Of a stretch of 64,000 nucleotides of DNA, positions 31,912 through 43,660 are shown in pieces (the stretch's first letter is position 1; each line of letters opens with the position of its first letter). Origin of the DNA: Platynereis dumerilii. Its lineage: Eukaryota > Annelida > Polychaeta > Phyllodocida > Nereididae. Below the pieces are notes generated by a model that had not been told where the DNA came from, did not search any database, and saw only the letters and a program-made list of their open reading frames with translations. Where the stretch lies: positions 124,001 to 188,000 of the forward strand of contig JAPTHN010000256.1 in NCBI GenBank assembly GCA_026936325.1. The letters run 5' to 3'. The position numbers and the translations under genes were made by a program.

Positions 31912-32500
31912 TTTTCAGTAATTTCTGTCCATTATAACTCCAGATTCACCAAGTTCTACCCCAAAATAAATGTTCATAAACCTTTATAAGCTACACAAAA
32001 AATCAGTTGGGTAGTTATGACTCATAACTTATGAATGACTACATAAGAGTATTAGGTCATTTAATATCAGACTTCAAGCATTTTGACTGAATTTCAACAT
32101 TAGTTTGACACTTAAATCAAAATCTCCACCCTGGTGATCGTTCTATTTTGGACAGAACACTCTGAGATCATGTAAAAAACCGAGAATACACTTATTGGGA
32201 GTTGGTTCTACCCTGAATTTGTTGTCAAAATAACCAAATTTGTGAATTTTAAGTGATCATTTTGGCTTTTCAGTCGTTTTCTGTCATTCATAACCCCAAA
32301 TTAAAATGTTTCTACTAAAATAAATGTTCACAAACCTTAATAAGCTATATAAGATATCAATTGAGTAGTCATGAGTGACAACATCAAAGAATGAGAGGAC
32401 TATAAGGTCAACTAATGTCACATATCAGAGTAATAAGGAACATATTGACAGCATTTAATAGTAGTTTTAGAGTTATATCCAAATTTTGCCCCTTGTTCTT
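31912..32500. repeat. Two diverged ~350-bp tandem copies
   Basis: CTTTTCAGT...CTGTC, AAAATAAATGTTCA.AAACCTT and AATAAGCTA.A appear near 31912-32010 and again near 32268-32365 in the same order, about 80% similar. Confidence 0.6.
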
Positions 32501-32506
32501 TATTCT

Positions 32507-33045
32507 AATCTGTTACGATAAATGACACAACATCAAGCAAACTTCCACTCAAGTATGGGGCGCCACAAGGTTCAAAACTTGGTCCAATTTTGTTCAACTC
32601 GTACATCGCTCCAGTGAGGTGGCACAATCAAATCAAGTGAATGATCAAAAGTTGTGGATGATGAACAACTTATTCTTTCTTTCAAGCCAACCTTTCTGAA
32701 TGAACAGCAGGCGGTGCTGAAAATGGAAAAATGTATAGAAGAAACAAGGGACTTCTTGCACAATAACAAGTTGTGCAATAATGGTGACAAAACTGAACTT
32801 CTTCTGATTGGTGCTCCTGGTCAGTTGAAGAAACTGCAAGTGTCATCAATCAATGTTGACAATGTTGAAATCAGAACTACTGATCATGTCAGAAATCTCA
32901 GAGTGCTATTCGACAAAAATATGACAATGGAAAGACAAATCAACAAGATGTGAAGAAATGCTTTCTACAATTTGAGAAATATTTCAAAACTTCAAAAGAA
33001 TCTAAACAAAGAAACGGTTAAGACAGCTATTATATTGATATTCTT
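32507..33045 (+). pseudogene. LINE reverse-transcriptase fragment (CR1/L2-like)
   Basis: The + strand encodes LPLKYGAPQGSKLGPILFNS (motif B), then DDEQLILSFKP (remnant of motif C), CNNGDKTELLLIG, VRNLRVLFDKNMTME and NLRNISKLQKNLNKETVKTA, in the order of CR1/L2 elements. A short in-frame stop and a stop after INKM divide it. The first and last parts of the protein are missing. Confidence 0.8.
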
Positions 33046-33063
33046 CGATTACCTTTTATTATT

Positions 33064-33088
33064 AAGAACTTCCCGTGGGGAAGTTCTT
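33064..33088. repeat. Single hairpin of the same stem type
   Basis: AAGAACTTCCC and GGGAAGTTCTT around GTG, 3 bp before the left edge of the macrosatellite. The stem equals that of the hairpins at 19933 and 26129. Confidence 0.85.
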
Positions 33089-33091
33089 ATT

Positions 33092-33508
33092 AGGCCTCAC
33101 AACAGGATACACCCCCCGCTCCCTTTTCTTATTCACATAATATCAGCTACCCTCCACTTTACCCCCTTTTTGCCCCCTGCTTCCCCCCTTTTCCCCCCAC
33201 TTGCCTCCCGCTAGCCCCCACAGGCCCCCGCTTGCACCCCACTTGCCCCTGCTTACCCCAGTTTTGCCCCCATTTGCTTCCCGCTAGCCCAAGTTTACCC
33301 CCCACTTGCCCCCACTTACCCCCACTTACCCCCACTTGCCTCTTGCTAGCCCCCGCTTACCCCCACTTACCCCGCTTGCCCCCACTTGCCCCACATAACC
33401 TCCTACTTTCCCCCAATTACCCCATCTTTCCCCTCAATTACCCCCAAATAACATTTTCTTATGTTAGTGTTACCCCATAGGGTTGGGGGTGTATCCTGTC
33501 ATGAGGCC
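33092..33508 (-). mobile_element. G-rich minisatellite element with inverted ends (left-array copy)
   Basis: AGGCCTCACAACAGGATACA at 33092 and its mirror TGTATCCTGTCATGAGGCC ending at 33508 bound an array of about 10-bp C-rich units (CCCCGCTAGC, CCCACTTGCC, CCCGCTTACC). Same length (about 415 bp) and content as five complete copies in the right array, in opposite orientation. G-quadruplex potential is on the minus strand. Open frame 33232-33480 is the C-rich strand read through. Confidence 0.85.
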
Positions 33509-35956
33509 TTTTTAGTAAAAAAAAAAAAGAGTGCTATGTAGTTCAAGTCTCGACAAAAAAAAAAATTTGGTTGGGCCCGCTCCAGGCACTGTGACACATC
33601 TTTCAATCAGGGCATGAAATTCACAAAAAAGTTATTCAAAGGCCTAAAATGGAATGAAAATTTGACCATCGAACCTCAAAAATTCACAATTAAGAAATGG
33701 ATGGATGATTGGCGCTTTACGTCCGGTATTTGTGCACTTGTTAGCCTAATTAGAACAGGAGTAGGACACGGCAATGAGGCGACGGATGATTGACAGACCC
33801 GCCCAGCAATAGTCCGGTTGACCCTGCAAGAGCTGGTTTCGAACCCGGGACGCAGCGATTGGCATCCCCCGCATGCAACCACTGAGCTAGCTGCCCCCCC
33901 CCCCCGCTCAAAACCAACATATCTTGATGGCGACATTGTTGCGGCTGCCAAGATAGATTAATTCCAAGTACAATGCAAGCTAAATGTCACAGATGCAAAG
34001 AAAGGAGGCACAAAAAAAGTTTACATGGAAGAAAAAGATAGTGAGATGATTACTGGTTACAAAGAGTGAACAGTGAGAGTAATGGGGGGGGGGTTACATA
34101 ACACAGCAATAGATAGAATTATCTTTTTGTTTAAAAAAAAAAAAAGAAAAAAAGAAATAGAGTCCAACACTTTTTGCAAAAATTTTGCACGAAAACACCA
34201 ATATCGCATAAAATAGAAGAGATATCAGCATCTGGTTTTTACCACTCCTATGACACTTTGTTTCTTCATGTTTTTGTGCCATAAATTTAGCAAATTTCTC
34301 AAAGAACAATACATGCCAATGATGTAAAAAAGTTTTTTCAAAAAAATTTTATTGGAAAAAGTTTTGAAGAAAGCTCTTTGATATTGCATGAGCCTGGTCC
34401 CAAAACAAAACGACCGGGTGAAAAAAAAAATGGTTTGCGAAGCTTGAACGATTCCCCTACTTATGCATTTTGCCACCCAAAAAATGTCAAAAATGAGGGG
34501 TAAAAAAATTTTAAACTTTATTTGGAATTTAAAAACTACCTGAACATAAAAGTTCATTACAAACTGAGCATAGCTGCACTTCTTCCGCGCCCGGACTATA
34601 ATCGACTGCGACGCTACGAGGAAAAGAGTGAAAAATGTGCATTTCGCAATTTCTTCAATAATTTAAAAACCGCAGCGGGGATTTTGACGAAAATTTGTCA
34701 GAAAATACTTCAAATGTGTCATGTTGATTCAGTCAGATTTGGAAATTTTAGCTTTAATAGTTACCGAGTTACTGATTTTTAAATATGGTATGTTGAAGAG
34801 CCCCCTAGTGGCCAAAATCGACATGGAGATTCCGGGGTAAAATGTTTCACTACATAAGTAAAGAGGACCAATAGAGCAATCACTCACAAGAAGAACAGCC
34901 AAGTCAATGCATTTTGTAATTCAAAAAATAGATAAAACCCCTTTTTTTTAATTTTTCTATGAAATATTCTAACATCCTTGTGAAACTGGTTAGAAGCCTG
35001 AAAATGATGGCAAAAGATGCATTGCAGTTGGGTTCATATGTCTATCAAAAAAAATTCATACCCTAAGAGGGAAAGATTTTGAAGTGTGGCCATTTTTCCA
35101 AAAGTAGCATTTTACAAAGCCCCATCTAAGCGTGCAACTCCTGGTACTTGTTGTATCTTATAGGTGGCGCTGTGGCATGGTTTGTAAATTTTTTTCCCCC
35201 CCCCCAATTTCTGCATAGGTGGACTGAGCAATTTCCCTTGGTTTCGTTACTGTCTTTTGTAAACAATTTCAATTGTTGTCTGTTGTGCGTAATTATGAGA
35301 TTAATCTCAGAATTGGGCACAATAGCTTGCTTTGGGGGGGGGGGGGTTTCCCAGAATTGGATCCATAGAATTCCTTGGTTACCTTTATGAATAAGGTCTA
35401 AATAATTATTCAAAGCAGTCAACATCATAAAATGTATTCTTCAGGTCCAGTTGCTAGGGTATTGCAAGGGAATTCCCATTTATTATGATTTGAATTTTGA
35501 AAGCAGCAATCTCATTGGCTGATAAATAAAAACCCTGAATGCAACAATTCATAATTGTCGAAAGTAATAATAATGGGTGGAATTTTTGTCTTTGAGCACC
35601 ACTCCATCTTCCCTGTGAATTTCGTGAAGATACACAGGGTGCATCACCCTTTATTATTGCAATTATTATTAATATAACTATATTATCGGTAATAAAGTCG
35701 ACCGAATCAATAATATAGATAGAGAGAATCAGACTTGGTGATGGAAAACGGAGCATATCTCAGCTTCTGTTCAACCAATCTTTATGATCTAAACGCCGTG
35801 TTGGAATCTGCATAAAAGACCCAATTATACAAAGTAAGCACAAATCGATTATCTGAAGTAAAATATTTGAAAAATTGTAGCTAGATTATAGCACTAAGGT
35901 CAAAATTTAGCACCCTGAAAAGCTTTACGGATTGAACTGACAGCTCATCAATGGGA
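33509..35956 (-). repeat. Macrosatellite unit L1
   Basis: The first left-array unit, about 2.45 kb, opposite to the right array. In this order it contains a tRNA-derived SINE, a C/G run, an A-rich tract (34130), the conserved segment around CTATAATCGACTGCGACGC, a GTGGCCAAAATCGACATGGA block, a second C run (35200) and TCGACCGAATCAATAATATA. No convincing gene is present. Confidence 0.85.
33695..33898 (-). repeat. tRNA-derived SINE in unit L1
   Basis: Reading the minus strand: TAGCTCAGTGGTTGCATG (intact A box) and GGTTCGAAACC (perfect B box), then an unrelated body ending CGGACGTAAAGCGCCAATC. Confidence 0.8.
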
Positions 35957-37843
35957 TTTTGGCTAAAAAAAAGTGCTATCTAGTTCCAAGTCTCGACAAA
36001 AAAAAAAAAAAAAAAAAAATTGGTTGAGCCCGGTCCAGGCACTGTGACACATCTTTCACTCAGGGCATGAAATTCACACAAAAGTTATTCAAAGGCCTAA
36101 AATGGAAAGAAAATTTGACCATCAAACCTCAATAATTTCCAATTAAGAAATGGATGGATTATTGGTGCTTTACGTCCGGTATTTGTACACTTGGTAGCCT
36201 AATTAGAACAGGAGTAGGACACAGCAATGAGGCGACGGACGATGGACAGACCTGTCCAGCAATAGTCCGGTTGACCCTGCAAGAGCTGGTTTCGAACCCG
36301 GGACCCAGCGATTGGCATCCCCAGCATGCAACCACTGAGCTAGCCCCCCCCCACCCCCATCAAAACTAACATACCTTGAAGGTGACATTGGTGCGGCTGC
36401 CAAAAGAGATTAATTCTAAGTACAATGCAAGCTAAATGTCACGGATGCAAAGAAAGGAGGCAAAAAAAAAGTTTACATGGAATTACTTTGATTGAAAAAA
36501 GATGGTGAGTTGATTGCTGGTTACAAAGAGTAAACAGTGAGAGTAATTGGGGGGGGGGGGTTACATAACACAGCAATATATGGAATAATCTTTTGGTTTC
36601 AAAAATAAAAAAATTAAAAAAAATAAAGTCCAAAACTTTTTGCTAAAATTTTGCTCGAAAACACAAATATCTCATAAAGTAGAAGAGATATCAGCATCTG
36701 GTTTTAACCACTCATATGACACTTTGTTTCTTCATCTTTTTGTGCCATAAATTTTGCAAATTTCTCAAAGAGCAATACATGCCAATGACTTAAAAAAGTT
36801 TTTTCAAAAAAAATTTATTGGAAAAAGTTTTGAAGAAAACCCTTTGATATTGCATAAACCTGGTCCCAGAACAAAACGACTGGGTGAAAAAAAATATGGT
36901 TTGCGAAACTTGAACGATTCCCCTACTTATGCATTTTGCCACCCAAAAAATGTCAAAAATGAGGGGTAAAAAAATTTTAAACTTTATTTGGAATTTAAAA
37001 ACTACCTGAACATAAAAGTTCATTACAAACTGAGCATAGCTGCACTTCTTCCGCACCGGGACTATAATCGACTGCGACGCTATGAGGAAAAGAGTGAAAA
37101 ACGTGCATTTCGCAATTTCTTCAATAATTTAAAAACCGAAGTGGGGATTTTGACGAAAATTTGTCAGAAAATACTTCAAATGTGTCATGTTGATTCTGTC
37201 AGATTCGGAAATTTTAGCTTTAATAGTTACCGAGTTACTGATTTTTAAATATGGTATGTTGAAGAGCCCCCTAGTGGCCAAAATCGACATGGAGATTCCG
37301 GGGTAAAATGTTTTGCTACATAAGTAAAGAGGACCAATAGAGCAATCACTCACAAGAAGAACAGCCAAGTCAATGCATTTTGTAATGCAAAAAATAGATA
37401 AAACCCCTTTTTTTTAATTTTTCTATGAAATATTCTAACATCCTTGTGAAACTGGTTAGAAGCCTGGAAATGGTGGCAAAAGATGCATTGCAGTTGGGTT
37501 CATATGTCTATCAAAAAAAATTCATACCCTAAGAGGGAAAGATTTTGAATTGTGGCCATTTTTCCAAAAGTAGCATTTTACAAAGCCCCATCTAAGCGTG
37601 CAACTCCTGGTACTTGTTGCATCTTATAGGTGGCACTGTGGCATGGTTTGTAAATTTTACCCCCCCCCCCCCCAATTTCTGCATAGGTGGACTGAGCAAT
37701 TTCCCTTGGTTTCGTTACTGTCTTTTGTAAACAATTTCAATTGTTGTCTGTTGTGTTCAGAATTGGGCACAATAGCTTGCTTTGGGGGGGGGGGGGTTTC
37801 CCAGACTTGGATCCATAGAATTCCTTGGTTACCTTTATGAATA
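35957..37843 (-). repeat. Macrosatellite unit L2
   Basis: Same orientation as L1 and very similar. The junction at 35951-35966 reads straight through (CATCAATGGGATTTTGGCTA), so the G-rich element is absent here. A short segment after 37757 is missing relative to L1. The unit ends at ATGAATAAG, where the 2.7-kb GGGTAACTG element begins. Confidence 0.85.
36148..36345 (-). repeat. tRNA-derived SINE in unit L2
   Basis: Same element and position as in L1, with an intact A box (TAGCTCAGTGGTTGCATG on the minus strand) and B box. Confidence 0.8.
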
Positions 37844-38419
37844 AGGGTAACTGTAGTTACCCTCATCCTATCGGCAGCCATTTCAGTGCCCACTAAAAAT
37901 GTTTGCAGGCAATTTTTGAGGATTTTAGACACATTCCAAGCTGTTTGTTGAGTACACAGGATTGATTGAACTTTGAAGCATGGATCTGTGTTGAGATAGA
38001 AGCTGTAGACACATCCAGGGATTCAAATTTTGGCAAAATATCCGTGAAAAATGCTGAGGGTAACTGCTCATCTCCCAAACACATTGATGAGGGTAACTGA
38101 AGAGGGAGATGAGGGTAACTGTAATTACAGTGCCTTTAAGTATTGGGAAGAAGGCTCTGAGAAGCTTGCATAATAATGTGTCATCAATTAGTATTATTAC
38201 AGAAATAAACATTTTAAAATTTTGTACAAGGAGAGCTTCAAAGGACATGCACAACCTGTGAAAAATAAGGAAATGAATTATTTACAAAAATGAACAAAAA
38301 GCTTGTTCGTATCATTTAAAAAAAATCAGTCCTTATGACATTGGCTGTAATGTGAATGTAACATTGTTCAAATATAATCAGCAGTCAGGTACTAGAATGT
38401 GGGCAGATGTTCAATCCAC

Positions 38420-38876
38420 CAGGGCTTCAGACTCGGGTAGCCAGTAGGCCTAAACCGATTCTGACTTCCGACTCCATTGCCATTCTGAAATCTGACTCTG
38501 ACTCCTTAGGTCTCATGAATTTCGAGTCCGACTCCCGACTCCTCTTTTATGCATTATTTGAACAAAAGTTACATGTGGTTTGCAGTGAAAATAATTCAAT
38601 TCCACAATGTTTTCGTTGGATTTATGCATTAATAGTGCTCAGTTCAAGAAGTTTGAGTGATTGGTTTTTAAACATTTAATACAAGTCATACGACTTTATA
38701 GTGATATATATATATATAATGTGTCTTTTTGTCAAATATTTAAATAATTGATAGGAGTTGAGAATCACCAGATTAACTTTTGACTCCTCCTAAAAACCAA
38801 AGTTCAACTCTGACTCTGACTCCAACCAAAACCTTTGAATCCACGACCTCGACTCGAATCTGACTCCAAAGCCCTG
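38420..38876. mobile_element. GACTC-rich MITE with CAGGGCTT ends
   Basis: CAGGGCTTCAGACTCG at 38420 and GACTCCAAAGCCCTG ending at 38876 form imperfect inverted ends. Repeated GACTC/CTGACTCTGACTCC phrases fill both arms, with a (TA)n core near 38705. No target duplication was found. Confidence 0.55.
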
Positions 38877-38918
38877 CACCAAAGGCATCTGCAAGGGACA
38901 CTGAAATTCAGTGATGGA

Positions 38919-39092
38919 CAGTGGCGTCCCTATGGGGGGGCACTCCCCCCCCCCCCCCCGTGTTGGACCTGTGCCCCCAGTTGCCCCCATATCAACTTTC
39001 CAACTCTGGCAAAAATATACAGTTAGTATAGAGGGTGCCCCCCAGAGAATTGCGTGCCCCCCCCCGCTCGAGACCCCCCAGTTACGCCACTG
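38919..39092. mobile_element. hAT MITE, complete, with 8-bp target duplication
   Basis: CAGTGGCGTCCC at 38919 and GTTACGCCACTG ending at 39092, flanked by GTGATGGA on both sides (38911-38918 and 39093-39100). The body is the same as 1-153 and 15759-15925. This copy defines the family ends. Confidence 0.9.
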
Positions 39093-39930
39093 GTGATGGA
39101 TCCTTGGGGGGCATGTGAACCCCTACTCTTGTTACACCAAGTGCTGCCTTCCAGCATTGGTTTAAGGTTGTGTATTTTACAGACTCCCAGGAAAGACAAA
39201 TGATTATCACACCTAATTATGTGCATGAAGTGAAAAATATCCCTTTATTTATCATGCAATTGAGTCTTTTCTTACACTTAACATGCTTAGTTACATGTAT
39301 AGGAAAGCATATATCACTGAATGGATGAGTCATAATCAGTGATGTCACAAACTAACAAGTCATTTCAATTTCGAAGATATGACATGCATTATCCTGCAGT
39401 GACATCGCTGATGCATGTCTCTGGATCCTGGTGGTAAAAAGTAAGAACTCGTATTTCTTTGGCTGTAGCTACTAAGTTCAGAGAGAACAACTGAGCAGGA
39501 AGCACTAGCATTTTGAGCTTGTCACTCCAAAATCCTGACCTCTATTAACTATGACATAATTCTAAGTTTGAATTGAGTGGACTTCATCCTTCAATGATTG
39601 CATTGCCATTAAGGGTGTTCATCCAATCATGAATAAGGATATATACTCAGAAGAAAAGATGTGGATTGCAATTGACTGATACCTCAAGTGTAAAGCACCA
39701 AGATGCTACAAGGGCAATTAGTGAAGTCTTGGTTGCTATACTGGATTGCTTGACACGCTCAATTACTTTCAGTGTAATTAGAGACTCAGACACTGCTTCA
39801 AAAGTGGCGGCTAGTCGTCTAAAACTGAAGTCACTGGTTAGTCAATGCTTCATTATAAATTCAGTGGCGGCCTCAACAGGCTAAAACTTAATTGTCATTG
39901 GGGCTATTTGCTGCAACTTATGGGTCTAAG

Positions 39931-40174
39931 CAGGGGCGGACTGGCCTATGTGGCAAAGTGGCAACTGCCACGGGCCCACCCACTCAGGGGGGCCAATGTA
40001 ACATGTCACAAAATTAAAATAAAGAAAGCAAAATTTCACCTCATAAATTAATAATTTGCAAATATAGGCCTGTAGTATTTAAATTTTTAATTGGAAATAA
40101 CGCCGACGGTAGGAACATAAGGGCCCATTGACTGATTTTGCCAAGGGACCCAACATGCCACCAGTCCGTCCCTG
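39931..40174. mobile_element. hAT MITE, complete, with 8-bp target duplication
   Basis: CAGGGGCGGACTGG at 39931 and CCAGTCCGTCCCTG ending at 40174, flanked by GGTCTAAG on both sides (39923-39930 and 40175-40182). 244 bp, no coding capacity. Confidence 0.9.
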
Positions 40175-40575
40175 GGTCTAAGTAGACCTGCATTATGTTG
40201 CAAAAACTTCAGTTTTGGTTGGCCATGCAAATTCCCTTACTAGAGCCACTACATTAGAGTAAACTTTTCTGTTTTAAAATAGTGTTTTGAACAGTTACCC
40301 TCATCATTAGTTTTGTTTACAACTCAGTTACCCTCATCTTCCAATGCAGTTACCCTCATCTCGGAGATACATTTATTTCTAAGATTACACAAAATCTAGC
40401 AAGATATGAGCAGATTTACCACTCATCTACAGCTTTCTACACTTTTTGCTAGGTGCCTGTTTGCTCGTTTCTCTATAAAATGGTCCAAAATCCTCAAAAA
40501 TCGCCTGCAAACATTTCTAGTGGGCACTGAAATGGCTGCCGATAGGATGAGGGAAACTGCAGTTACCCTCATCAT

Positions 40576-41975
40576 CGCACTTCCGGTAGCCCCCAGTGAC
40601 TATAATCGACTGCGACGCTATGAGGAAAAGAGTGAAAAACGTGCATTTCGCAATTTCTTCAATAACTTAAAAACCGCAACGGGGATTTTGACGAAAATTT
40701 GTCAGAAAAGACTTCAAATGTGTCATGTTGCCTCTGTCAGATTTGGAAATTTTAGCTTTAGTAGTTACCGAGTTACTGATTTTTAAATACGGTATGTTGA
40801 AGAGCCCACTAGTGGCCAAAATCTACATGGAGACTCCGAGGTAAAATGTTTCACTACATTAGTAAAGAGGACCAATAGACCAATCACTCACAAGAAGAAC
40901 AGCTAAGTCAATGCATTTTGTAATTAAAAAAATAGATAAAACCTCCTTTTTAAAATTTTCTATGAAATATTCTAACATCTTTAGGAAACTGGTTAGAAGC
41001 CTGGAAATGGCAGCAAAAGATGCATTGTAGTTGGGTTCATATGTCTATAAAAAAAAATGTATACCATAAGAGGGAAAGATTTTGAATTGTGACCATTTTT
41101 CCAAAAGTAGCGTTCTACAAAAGCCCCATCTAAGCGTGCAACTCCTGGTACTTGTTACATGTTATAGGTGGCGCTGTGGCATGGTTGTTAAATTTTATGC
41201 CTCCACCCCCCCCCCCCAATTTCTGCATAGATGGACTGAGCAATTTCTGTTCTTTATGTTACTGTCATTTTTAAACAACTCAAACGTTTTCAATTGCCTA
41301 ATTATGAGAGTCATCTCAGAATTGGGCACAATAGCTTGCTGGACTGGGGGGGGGGGGGTTTCCCAGACTTGGAGCTACAGAATTCCTTGGTTACCTTTAT
41401 GAATAAGGTCTAAATAAATATTCAAAGCAGTCAACATCATAAAACTTGTTCTAAAGGTCCAGTTGCTAGGGAATCACAAGGGAATTCCCGTTTATTGATA
41501 TTTGAATTTTGAAAGCAGCAATCTGATTGGCTGATAAATAAAACCCCTGAATACAACAATTCATAATTGTCCAATGTAATAATTTTTTGTAGAATTTTTG
41601 TCTTTGAGCACCAATCCATCTTCCCTGATAATTTTGTGAAGATAAACACAGTGCATCACCCTTTATTATTGCAATTACTATTAATATAACTATATTATTG
41701 GTAATAATAATAAAGTCGACCGAATCAATAATATATATAGAGAGAATCAGACTTGGTGATGGAAAACGGAGCATATCTCAGCTTCTGTTCAACCAATCTT
41801 TATGATCTAAACGCGGTTGGAATCTGCATAAAAGACCCAATTATACAAAATAAGCACAAATCGATTATCTGAAGTAAAATATTTGAAAAATTGTAGCTAG
41901 ATTATAGCACTAAGGTCATAATTTAGCACCCTGAAAAGCTTTACGGATTGAACTGACAGCTCATCAGTGGGACTT
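40576..41975 (-). repeat. Macrosatellite unit L3, truncated
   Basis: Starts part-way through a unit (just before CTATAATCGACTGCGACGC) right after the 2.7-kb element, so its SINE and A-rich half are missing. At 41960-41985 the junction with L4 again lacks the G-rich element. Confidence 0.8.
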
Positions 41976-42752
41976 TTTGGTTTTAAAAAAGTGCTATCTA
42001 GTTCCAAGTCTCGACAAAAAAAAATAAAAAATTTGGTTGAGCCCGGTCCAGGCACAGTGACACATCTGTCACTCAGGGAATGAAATTCACACAAAAGTTA
42101 TTCCAAGGCCTAAAATGGAATGAAAATTTGACCATCAAACCTCAATAATTCACAATTAAGAAAAGGATGGATAATTGGCGCTTTACGTCCGGTATTTGTG
42201 CACTTGGTAGCCTAATTAGAACAGGAGTAAGACATTGGTGCGGCTGCCAAAAGAGATTAATTCTAAGTACAATGCAAGCTAAATGTCACGGATGCAAAGA
42301 AAGGAGGCAAACAAAGAGTTTACATGGAATTACTTTGATTGAAAAAAGATGGTGAGATGATTGCTGGTTACAAAGAGTGAACAGTGAGAGTAATTGGGGG
42401 GGGGGGTAACATAACACAGCAATACATGGAATTATCTTTTTGTTTCAAAAAAAAAAAAAAAACTTTTAGCAAAAATTTTGTGCGAAAACGCCTATATCTC
42501 ATAAAGTAGAAGAGATATCAGCATCTGCTTTTAACCACTCCTATGACACTTTGTTTCTTCATCTTTTTGTGCCATAAATTTTGCAAATTTCTCAAAAAAA
42601 AAAGAGCAATACATGCCAATGACCTAAAAAAGTTTTTTCAAAAAAAATTTATTGGAAAAAGTTTTGAAGAAAACCCTTTGATATTGCATAAACCTGGTCC
42701 CAGAACAAAACGACTGGGTGAAAAAAAATATGGTTTGCGAAACTTGAACGAT
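41976..42752 (-). repeat. Macrosatellite unit L4, truncated; innermost left copy
   Basis: Runs from the unit junction to GTTTGCGAAACTTGAACGA, then breaks into unrelated sequence. The SINE here (42163-42232) has lost its tRNA-related part: sequence passes directly from ACAGGAGTAAGACA to TTGGTGCGGCTGCC. Confidence 0.8.
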
Positions 42753-43660
42753 AGTTATTTTGAAGATAAACATTTCTGTTACCATGGTAACAGTAATACC
42801 ATATGATATATTTCTTGAAAGCATGACATTAGGGCAATCAAATGTCAATGCCTTGACCATAGATAGATAGATAGATATGGTAAGTGCAGCCCTCTAAGCC
42901 CAGTTCTGGGCTCTCACGAGGGTTGATTGATGAGATGAGAGAGAGAGCAGGAGTCGTCAACATGTTACACATTTACCCCATGTGAGGGATCTTTTACTTG
43001 CCCAGCACAGACACTGATACAAGGGGCCGCCAATTTAACGTCTCATCCGAACGACATCCAGCTGGGATTTTGCTCATAAAGGTGCACTGAAAATTTCGGG
43101 TTCCCCAACCGGGAGTCGAACCCATGCAGGCAAAGACCTTCAGCGGAGCAGGCGGGAACCTTAACCACTACACCACCCAGCTGTGTCATTAAACTGTGTT
43201 GTCCAGTGGCTATTTATAGTGTCCATATTGCTGAAAAACTGCCCGTTTTAGCCATTTGACCCCTCCCCTACTGGTCATGTGACCGTTTACCCCAATAAAA
43301 ATCATACAAAATCTAAGCTCCTACAATACTTAATAAATCAACATTTTAAATTTCACTCCCAACTGTAAAAGAACAAATATAAACCAGATAAATAATTTTA
43401 ATGAAATTAAATCTGTAAATGCGGCTGCTATTTTGAAGATAAAAATTGTTGTTACCATTGTAGCAGTTATGCCAAAAGGCATATTTTTTGAAAGCATGAC
43501 ATTACATCTCTCATATATCAATAATTTGACAATATGTCATTGAACTGCATTGTCCAGGGAAAACTTCTAAGTCTGTATGGCTTAAAAATTGCTAGTTTTG
43601 CCTCTTTAACTCCCTCCTCTGCTGGTCATGTGACCTTTTACCCCAAGGTCATGTGACCAA
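42753..43660. repeat. Duplicated segment at the array centre
   Basis: 42753-43283 and 43425-43660 share TATTTTGAAGATAAA, TTGAAAGCATGACATTA, GTCATT.AACTG, TTGTCCAG and CTGGTCATGTGACC in the same order. The first copy is longer because a SINE is inserted in it. Confidence 0.75.
42860..43183 (-). repeat. Complete tRNA-derived SINE with (TATC)n tail
   Basis: Minus strand: starts AGCTGGGTGGTGTAGTGGTT (A box) and has GGGTTCGACTCCC (B box), then a central body including TTCGGATGAGACGTTAAATT and CAAGTAAAAGATCCCTCACA, a (CT)n tract, and ends in a (TATC)n tail. The 'GATGAGACGTTAAA' phrase is widely shared among animal SINEs. The unfilled equivalent site is in the second duplicated copy near 43540. Confidence 0.85.

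Larger units (their letters stand above)
37844..40575. mobile_element. 2.7-kb element with GATGAGGGTAACTG subterminal motifs
   Basis: The ends are inverted: GGGTAACTGTAGTTACCCTC + ATCCTATCGGCAGCCATTTC at 37845 matches the reverse complement of 40500-40575, with similarity over about 85 bp. GATGAGGGTAACTG or a one-base variant occurs several times on the left (about 37855, 38049, 38087, 38109) and inverted on the right (about 40293, 40323, 40347, 40560). The interior has no transposase and carries three smaller MITEs. It sits between units L2 and L3. The clustered motifs would suit transposase-binding sites. I do not recognise the family. Confidence 0.65.
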
